A DNA stretch of 64,000 nucleotides from Streptacidiphilus sp. PB12-B1b (GTDB lineage: Bacteria > Actinomycetota > Actinomycetes > Streptomycetales > Streptomycetaceae). Below are positions 59,337 to 64,000 of the stretch, piece by piece. The notes below the pieces were generated by a model, which had not been told where the DNA came from, made no database searches, and saw nothing but the letters and a program-made list of their open reading frames with translations. The position numbers were made by a program, and so were the translations under genes. The stretch covers positions 3,472,001 through 3,536,000 of the forward strand of contig NZ_CP048405.1 of NCBI RefSeq assembly GCF_014084125.1. The letters run 5' to 3'. Each line of letters opens with the position of its first letter. Position 1 is the first letter of the stretch.

Positions 59337-60265
59337 GCGCCGCTCCGCTGCGTGTCGCCGTGATCGGCCTCGGCGACATCGCACAGAAGGCGTACCTGCC
59401 GGTGCTCACCGCCGAGCCCGGCCTGGAGCTGAGCCTGATGACCCGGGACCGGGCCAAGCTCGACCGGGTCGGGGAGCAGTACCGGATCTCCCGCCGTCAC
59501 CCGGACCTGGACGGGCTGCTGGCGGACGGGGTCGATGCGGCCTTCGTCCATGCCGCCACCAGTGCGCATGTACCGCTGGTGGAGGCGCTGCTCGGCGCCG
59601 GTGTACATGCATTTGTCGACAAACCGCTTGATTACTCGCTCGCCGGGTCGCGCAAGCTGGTCGAGCAGGCCGAGGCGGCCGGGCTCTCGCTGATGGTCGG
59701 CTTCAACCGCCGCTACGCCCCGGACCACGTGGAGGCGCTGGAGCACCCGCGGGATCTGATCGTGCTGCAGAAGAACCGCAGCATCGGCCCGGAGCAGGCC
59801 CGCCCGTTCGTCTTCGACGACTTCATCCACGTCGTGGACACCCTGCGGTTCCTCGTGCCCGGGGAGGTGACGCGCACATCCGTGCGCCACCGGGCGCCCG
59901 ACGGCCTGCTGCACCATGTGGTGCTGGAGCTGTCCGGCGACGGCTTCACCGCGCTGGGCATCATGAACCGGCTGAGCGGCTCCACCGAAGAGGTGCTGGA
60001 GCTCTCCGGGCGGGGCGCCAAGCGCGAGATCGTCAGCCTGAGCGAGGTCGTCGACCACAGCGGCGGTCGCCCCGCGCTGCGGCGGCGCGGCGACTGGGTC
60101 TCGGTCGGGTGGCAGCGCGGATTCGTCCAGATGTGCCGGGTCTTCCTGGACGCCGTGCGCCAGGGCGTGACGCTCTCCGGCCGGGACGCCCTGCTGACGC
60201 ACGAGCTGTGCGAGCAGATCGTGCGGCAGGTCGAGGACGGTGACGGCGCCGCCCCGACGGGTTGA
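59333..60265 (+). CDS. Gfo/Idh/MocA-family oxidoreductase
   Basis: 310 residues, ATG at 59333 overlapping the flavin reductase stop. LRVAVIGLGDIAQKAYLPVL is the NAD(P) loop, GVDAAFVHAATSAHVPLVEA, LLGAGVHAFVDKPLDY contains the D-K-P-L form of the E-K-P catalytic-lysine motif, MVGFNRRYAPDHVEALEHPR, DDFIHVVDTLRFLVPGEVTR (H-x-x-D active-site helix). Probably acts on a sugar or cyclitol. Confidence 0.9.
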   Translation: MSAAPLRVAVIGLGDIAQKAYLPVLTAEPGLELSLMTRDRAKLDRVGEQYRISRRHPDLDGLLADGVDAAFVHAATSAHVPLVEALLGAGVHAFVDKPLDYSLAGSRKLVEQAEAAGLSLMVGFNRRYAPDHVEALEHPRDLIVLQKNRSIGPEQARPFVFDDFIHVVDTLRFLVPGEVTRTSVRHRAPDGLLHHVVLELSGDGFTALGIMNRLSGSTEEVLELSGRGAKREIVSLSEVVDHSGGRPALRRRGDWVSVGWQRGFVQMCRVFLDAVRQGVTLSGRDALLTHELCEQIVRQVEDGDGAAPTG

Positions 60266-60402
60266 CCGGGCCGCCGCCGACGCGGTGGTCGACCCGCAGG
60301 GCCGGAGCGGCGGGCTCGGCATCCGTGCGGTGTGTCGGGCCTCCCCGTTAGAGTTGTCCGTGCTGGCGGACGAATGCCAGTTCTGAGGCAGGGGAGGGTC
60401 CG

Positions 60403-61200
60403 ATGGTTCGATCACGGGGCCTGATGGCGGTTCACGCGCACCCGGACGACGAGTCGTTGTGGACCGGTGGCGTCCTTGCCCAGCATGCCGCCGAGGGCCG
60501 TCCCACCGCCGTCCTCACCTGCACCGACGGCGAGCTGGCCGAGGGCGGCTCCTTCGCCGCGCCCGGGACCAGGGTCAAGGAGCTGGCCCAGGCCCTCGCC
60601 GTGCTCGGCGTCGCCGAGTCCGGCATCCTGCCCTACCGCGACTCGGGCCATCTGGGCCGCGGCAAGGGCTCGTTGTGCGAGGCCCCGATGGACGACCTGG
60701 TCGCGGACCTGGTCGCGCGGATCCGCTCGTTCCGGCCCGCAGCGGTGGCCACGTACGACGCCTTCGGCATATACGGCCACCCGGACCACGTCCGGGTGCA
60801 CCGCGCCGTCCTGGTCGCGGTCGAGGCGGCGGCCAGCGCGCACCTGTGGCCGCAGGCCGGTCCGGCCTGGGCGGTGGAGTCACTGTGGCTGGCCACCCTC
60901 CCCGAGTCGCTGGTGCAACGGCTGCTCGAGCTGGGCCTGGAGTCACCCCTGCCGTGCACCCCCGACGCCCGGATCGCCGCCGCCGTCGACGTCCGGCCCT
61001 GGCTGGACGTCAAGTGGGAGGCCGTCCGGGCGCACGCCTCCGAGTTCGCGCGGGGCGCCCGGATCGCCGCCTTCGAGGAGCCGCAGCTGCGCGAGCTGTG
61101 CCTGGGACGCGAGTGGTTCCTGTACCGGCCGGGGCCGGGAGCCCGCGGAGGGATGTCCGCGGACCCCGGCGTCCTCCTGGCCGACGCCGACCTGGGCTGA
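60403..61200 (+). CDS. PIG-L family deacetylase
   Basis: 265 residues; AGGGGAGGG precedes the ATG. LMAVHAHPDDESLWTGGVLA has the A-H-P-D-D-E zinc motif, AVLTCTDGELAEGGSFAAPG follows, and YDAFGIYGHPDHVRVHRAVL supplies the second zinc His (H-P-D-H). Family members remove N-acetyl groups from GlcNAc derivatives, including the mycothiol precursor; the C-terminus (HASEFARGARIAAFEEPQLR, CLGREWFLYRP) resembles MshB/Mca-type enzymes. Exact substrate unproven. Confidence 0.88.
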   Translation: MVRSRGLMAVHAHPDDESLWTGGVLAQHAAEGRPTAVLTCTDGELAEGGSFAAPGTRVKELAQALAVLGVAESGILPYRDSGHLGRGKGSLCEAPMDDLVADLVARIRSFRPAAVATYDAFGIYGHPDHVRVHRAVLVAVEAAASAHLWPQAGPAWAVESLWLATLPESLVQRLLELGLESPLPCTPDARIAAAVDVRPWLDVKWEAVRAHASEFARGARIAAFEEPQLRELCLGREWFLYRPGPGARGGMSADPGVLLADADLG

Positions 61201-61207
61201 TCCGACG

Positions 61208-62554
61208 TCAGCCGGTGTGTTGGGCAGTGCGCTGGGCGGCGTGCCGGGCCGCCGCCGGGGCTATCCGGGAGGCCGCGTAGCGGGTGCCGACGACGAAGCG
61301 CATCATCGGGCCGAAGGCCGGAGCCGCCAGGTTGCCGGTGAAGAACAGCCCGGGGACGCTCGACTCGAACGCGGACGACAGCCGTGGCCCGAGCGCGCCC
61401 GGAACCCGTACCAGGGCGTCCCGCAGCTCGGGCGCGAGGAAGCGCGTCGCGCTGATGTCGATGGTGTACCCGGTCGCGGCCAGGACGTGGTCGACGGTCA
61501 TCTCCGCCGGACCGGAGCCGGTACCGGCCAGGCGCAGCCGGATGCCGTCCGGACCGGCCTCGGCCCGGGCGACCTCGCGGCCGGTGTGGATGGTGACCCG
61601 TCCCTCCACCCGGTCGCGCAGCCACCAGCCGCCGGAGGGGCCGAGGACGCGGCGCAGGATGTAGCGGCGGGCCGGGCCGGGAAGCCTGCGCACCAGCTCG
61701 GGGGAGGCGCAGATGACCGCCAGGGCCCAGCCGGTGCCCAGCGGCGACGAGGGCTTGACCACCCGCCGCAGCAGGCTGCGGTGCAGCACCGGACGGCCGC
61801 CGAAGATCACCTTGTTCGCGCGCACCAGCACGTCGACCGTGGCACCGGACTCCTGCATCAGCGCCGCGCTCTCCAGCGCCGACTGCCCGCCGCCGACCAC
61901 CGCGACGCGCTGCCCGGCGAAGACCGACAGGTCGGCGTGCTGGCTGGTGTGCGACAGCAGCGCGTCCGCCGCCGGGCCCTCGGGGGCGAGGTGGGACAGC
62001 TTCTGCGGTATGCGCGCCAGGCCGGTCAGCCCGGAGGCGACGACCACGGCGGACGCGGTGAACTCCTCGCCGTCCTCCAGCCGGACGGTGAAGCCGCCCG
62101 CGCCGCCGCTCCCGGCGCCGCTGCCGGTCACCGACGCCACCCGGGTCTCCTCGACCGGCCCGACGTGGCGGTCCTGGAACCACTGGCCGTAGCGGACGAA
62201 GAGCGTGCAGGGGATGGGGGTCAGCTCGGTCAGCTCGGGCTCGCCCACGGCCCGGACGAAGTCGGACAGCTCGGCCCCGGGCACGGGCGCGGCCAGGTCC
62301 ACGGCGTCCGGGGTGGACTTGAGGAACATCCCCGAGGCCATGTCATGCCGCCAACTGCCCATCACCACGCCGAACACCCGCACGGGCACCCCGAGCGCGC
62401 GCAGGTACGCGGCCACGGACAGGCCGTACGGTCCGGCTCCCACCACCACGACGGGGGCTGCTCCGGCGGAGCCGCCCGGGCCGGGCGCGGCGCTGCTCTC
62501 CTGCTCGGTCTCCTGCTCCAGGAGTGGATCCTGCTTGGAAAGTGGCTGGACCAC
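61208..62554 (-). CDS. FAD-dependent oxidoreductase (flavin monooxygenase-like)
   Basis: 448 residues. PVVVVGAGPYGLSVAAYLRA is the FAD G-x-G-x-x-G, then GSWRHDMASGMFLKSTPDAV, FTASAVVVASGLTGLARIPQ, AGQRVAVVGGGQSALESAAL as the NADPH-binding G-x-G-x-x-S/A, and VDHVLAATGYTIDISATRFL (A-T-G near the C-terminal FAD contact). The layout fits N-hydroxylating or Baeyer-Villiger-like flavoproteins. Converges on the PIG-L gene with 8 bases between. Confidence 0.88.
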   Translation of the reverse strand: MVQPLSKQDPLLEQETEQESSAAPGPGGSAGAAPVVVVGAGPYGLSVAAYLRALGVPVRVFGVVMGSWRHDMASGMFLKSTPDAVDLAAPVPGAELSDFVRAVGEPELTELTPIPCTLFVRYGQWFQDRHVGPVEETRVASVTGSGAGSGGAGGFTVRLEDGEEFTASAVVVASGLTGLARIPQKLSHLAPEGPAADALLSHTSQHADLSVFAGQRVAVVGGGQSALESAALMQESGATVDVLVRANKVIFGGRPVLHRSLLRRVVKPSSPLGTGWALAVICASPELVRRLPGPARRYILRRVLGPSGGWWLRDRVEGRVTIHTGREVARAEAGPDGIRLRLAGTGSGPAEMTVDHVLAATGYTIDISATRFLAPELRDALVRVPGALGPRLSSAFESSVPGLFFTGNLAAPAFGPMMRFVVGTRYAASRIAPAAARHAAQRTAQHTG

Positions 62555-62830
62555 TGAACCCCCACATCATCGGCGTGCGCCTCTCCCCAGGACGCACGGC
62601 GGCAGACCCGCCACGGCCCGCTCGCGCCAGCGATCGACCGGTGGTGACGGTATCAGGCCCCAGTGTGATCCATGCAGGTAGGGAACAGGAGGACTTCCGC
62701 GAAACTGACCACTTCCTGCATCGACGGCCATCCATGCCCATGACCGTCCATCACCACCCATCACGCCCGGGACCGCCCATCACGCCCATGTCCGCCCATC
62801 CCGGCCCGGGGTTGTCGGGAGGGCGGCCGG
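62555..62830. repeat. Intergenic region with imperfect CCCATCACGCCC repeats
   Basis: Between the FAD protein and the MFS gene. From about 62731 to 62815 CCATC/CCCAT units recur in short tandem: CCATCCATGCCCATGACCGT, CCATCACCACCCATCACGCC, CCGCCCATCACGCCCATGTC. Low-complexity DNA; no gene. Could act as a transcription stop between the units. Confidence 0.45.
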
Positions 62831-64000
62831 TCAGGCGGCGGCTCTGGGCGCGGCCCGGTCGGGCCGTTGGGTGTACACGGGCACGCCCGGCTCCGGCGCC
62901 GCCTCGGTGCGGACCTGGACGCCGGTGTCGGCCAGGGCGTCGGCCAGGGCGTCGGCTGCGGTGTCGGCCGGGAGGCCGGCTTCCGCGCCGGCGTCGGCGG
63001 TGGGGGTGTCGCTGCCCGCGCGGCGGCCGGGCCGCAGCAGCGCCCAGACCAGGACCGAGGCGCCGACCAGCAGCGCGCCGGACAGCAGGGCCGCCAGGTT
63101 CATCCCGTGGACGAAGGCGTCCCGGGCGCTGGTCAGCAGCGCCTCCCCGCTCGCCTGCGGCAGCGAGGCGGCGGTGTGCACCGCTCCGCCCAGTGAGTCG
63201 CCGGCGTCGGCCGCCGCCGGGCCGCTCACCCCGGCGGGCAGCACCAGCCCGGAACGGTAGGCGGCGGCCAGCACCGATCCGACCAGGGCGATGCCCAGGG
63301 CGGTGCCCAGCTCGTACGCGGTCTCGGAGACCGCGCCCGCCGCGCCCGCCTTCTCCTGCGCGGCGCTGCTCAGCACCATCGTCGTGGACAGGGCGTAGAC
63401 GGCGCCCTCGGCGACGCCGGTGATCAGGAAGGCCACGGCGATCAGCAGGTACGGCGTGCCGGCCTGGATCCAGCCGAGCGCGCCCAGGCCGAGGCCCATC
63501 GCCAGCAGCCCGCCGGCGAAGGCCGCGCGGTGGCCGCAGCGCCGGGCCGTGTATGCGGCGGCGAGGCCGCCGACGGCCGACCCGGCGAAGGCCGGCATGT
63601 CGGCCAGCCCGGCCTGCAGCGGCGAGTAGCCCCGCACCAGCTGGAAGTACTGGGACAGGAAGAAGATCACCCCGCCCAGCCCGATCAGTGCGATCAGCGA
63701 GCCGAGGGCGGCGGCGGTGAACCGCCGGTCGGCGAACAGCCGAACGTCCAGCAGCGGCACCGGCAGCCGCAGCTGCCGCCGGACGAAACCGGTCAGGCAG
63801 AGCACGCCCAGCACGGCGGCGGCGATCACCTGCGGCCGGGTTCCGTCGCCGATGGCCGCCTCCTTGACGGCGTACACCACGCCGACGATCCCGACCAGGG
63901 AGAGGCCGACGCTGGGCAGGTCCCAGGCGCCCGCGCCCGCCTGCGGGTCGCGGGACTCGGGCAGCAGCCGCCAGCCGAGCACCAGCAGCAGCGCCACCAG
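62831..64000 (-). CDS. MFS drug-exporter-type transporter (5' end beyond window)
   Basis: About 390 C-terminal residues are visible. Eight or nine membrane helices: LVLGWRLLPESRD, VGLSLVGIVGVVYAVKEAAI, QVIAAAVLGVLCLTGFVRRQ, RFTAAALGSLIALIGLGGVI, FFLSQYFQLVRGYSPLQAGL (DHA2 motif), GSAVGGLAAAYTARRCGHRA, LIAVAFLITGVAEGAVYALS, ELGTALGIALVGSVLAAAYR, AALLSGALLVGASVLVWALL. Fits the 14-helix DHA2/EmrB-QacA family of proton antiporters. The tail carries a short repeat encoding ADALADALAD. May export a product of the adjacent cluster. Confidence 0.88.
   Translation of the reverse strand: MVALLLVLGWRLLPESRDPQAGAGAWDLPSVGLSLVGIVGVVYAVKEAAIGDGTRPQVIAAAVLGVLCLTGFVRRQLRLPVPLLDVRLFADRRFTAAALGSLIALIGLGGVIFFLSQYFQLVRGYSPLQAGLADMPAFAGSAVGGLAAAYTARRCGHRAAFAGGLLAMGLGLGALGWIQAGTPYLLIAVAFLITGVAEGAVYALSTTMVLSSAAQEKAGAAGAVSETAYELGTALGIALVGSVLAAAYRSGLVLPAGVSGPAAADAGDSLGGAVHTAASLPQASGEALLTSARDAFVHGMNLAALLSGALLVGASVLVWALLRPGRRAGSDTPTADAGAEAGLPADTAADALADALADTGVQVRTEAAPEPGVPVYTQRPDRAAPRAAA

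Noticed and set aside
58706-60265. 519-residue frame including the Gfo/Idh/MocA enzyme
   Set aside because: Residues before 59333 are the shadow of the flavin reductase; the ATG overlapping its stop is the true start.
60467-62557. 696-residue plus-strand frame
   Set aside because: Runs antisense through the FAD-dependent oxidoreductase gene and out of frame through the PIG-L gene; low-complexity shadow.

Overview
The window is about 70% G+C, with G/C-rich third codon positions, GTG/TTG starts, strong GGAGG ribosome sites and gene families typical of Streptomyces and relatives (S53 peptidase, XRE and AraC regulators, DUF6193, DUF4265, MucR-type zinc finger, Nur-regulated Fe superoxide dismutase). 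I read it as an accessory region, perhaps a chromosome arm or a large plasmid, of a Streptomycetaceae actinomycete. No rRNA or tRNA gene was found.

Layout. Positions 1-4 kb hold a partial amidohydrolase, IS256-family debris, an ATP-dependent DNA ligase fragment and a PIN-domain gene cut by an IS. Positions 4-8 kb are largely intact: a hypothetical gene, a secreted S53 peptidase, a HAD-type acid phosphatase and an XRE regulator. Positions 8-11 kb are hypothetical genes, most with a single-base frame change, followed by a decayed type I-E-like CRISPR array (11.2-11.5 kb). Positions 11.7-28.4 kb are dominated by insertion sequences: an IS5-family element split by an IS256-family element, an IS1380-family element inserted at its edge, four related IS256-family copies or remnants (one carrying an IS427-type element), and a truncated ISL3-family element joined to another IS256-family element. 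Between them lie a small low-G+C membrane protein, a phosphatase-like gene, an HhH membrane protein, a resolvase remnant, and an HD-domain gene split by an IS with a 9-bp target duplication.

Positions 28.5-41.6 kb contain mostly chromosomal-type genes: a membrane protein, a secreted B-lectin protein, an Lrp regulator divergent from an NADP-dependent oxidoreductase, an alpha-oxoamine synthase-like PLP enzyme, an aldo/keto reductase divergent from an AraC regulator, a gcvH remnant, and a 2.6-kb aromatic/quinone gene set (maleylacetate reductase end, muconolactone isomerase, WrbA, SDR, MerR) bracketed by two inverted copies of a DUF4265 gene. An IS5-family element with an antisense winged-helix passenger follows (42.3-44.0 kb). 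Positions 44-57 kb hold small secreted and membrane proteins, an ASCH protein, a GlxA/DJ-1 pair, an AKR-dehydratase-LysR group, a sodF-mucR operon behind a Nur box, a second IS427-type copy, a beta-helix protein and an alpha/beta hydrolase. Positions 57.5-58.6 kb hold a decayed trypsin-STAND NTPase. The last 5 kb look intact: flavin reductase, Gfo/Idh/MocA oxidoreductase, PIG-L deacetylase, FAD monooxygenase-like protein and an MFS exporter.

Two things stand out. First, IS256-family copies with the same terminal repeats each carry a different small gene between the transposase stop codon and the left inverted repeat, joined to the transposase by an ATGA overlap, a GTGA overlap or an in-frame fusion. 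Second, more than a dozen otherwise convincing genes carry one-base frame changes, which means either heavy pseudogene formation or assembly error.
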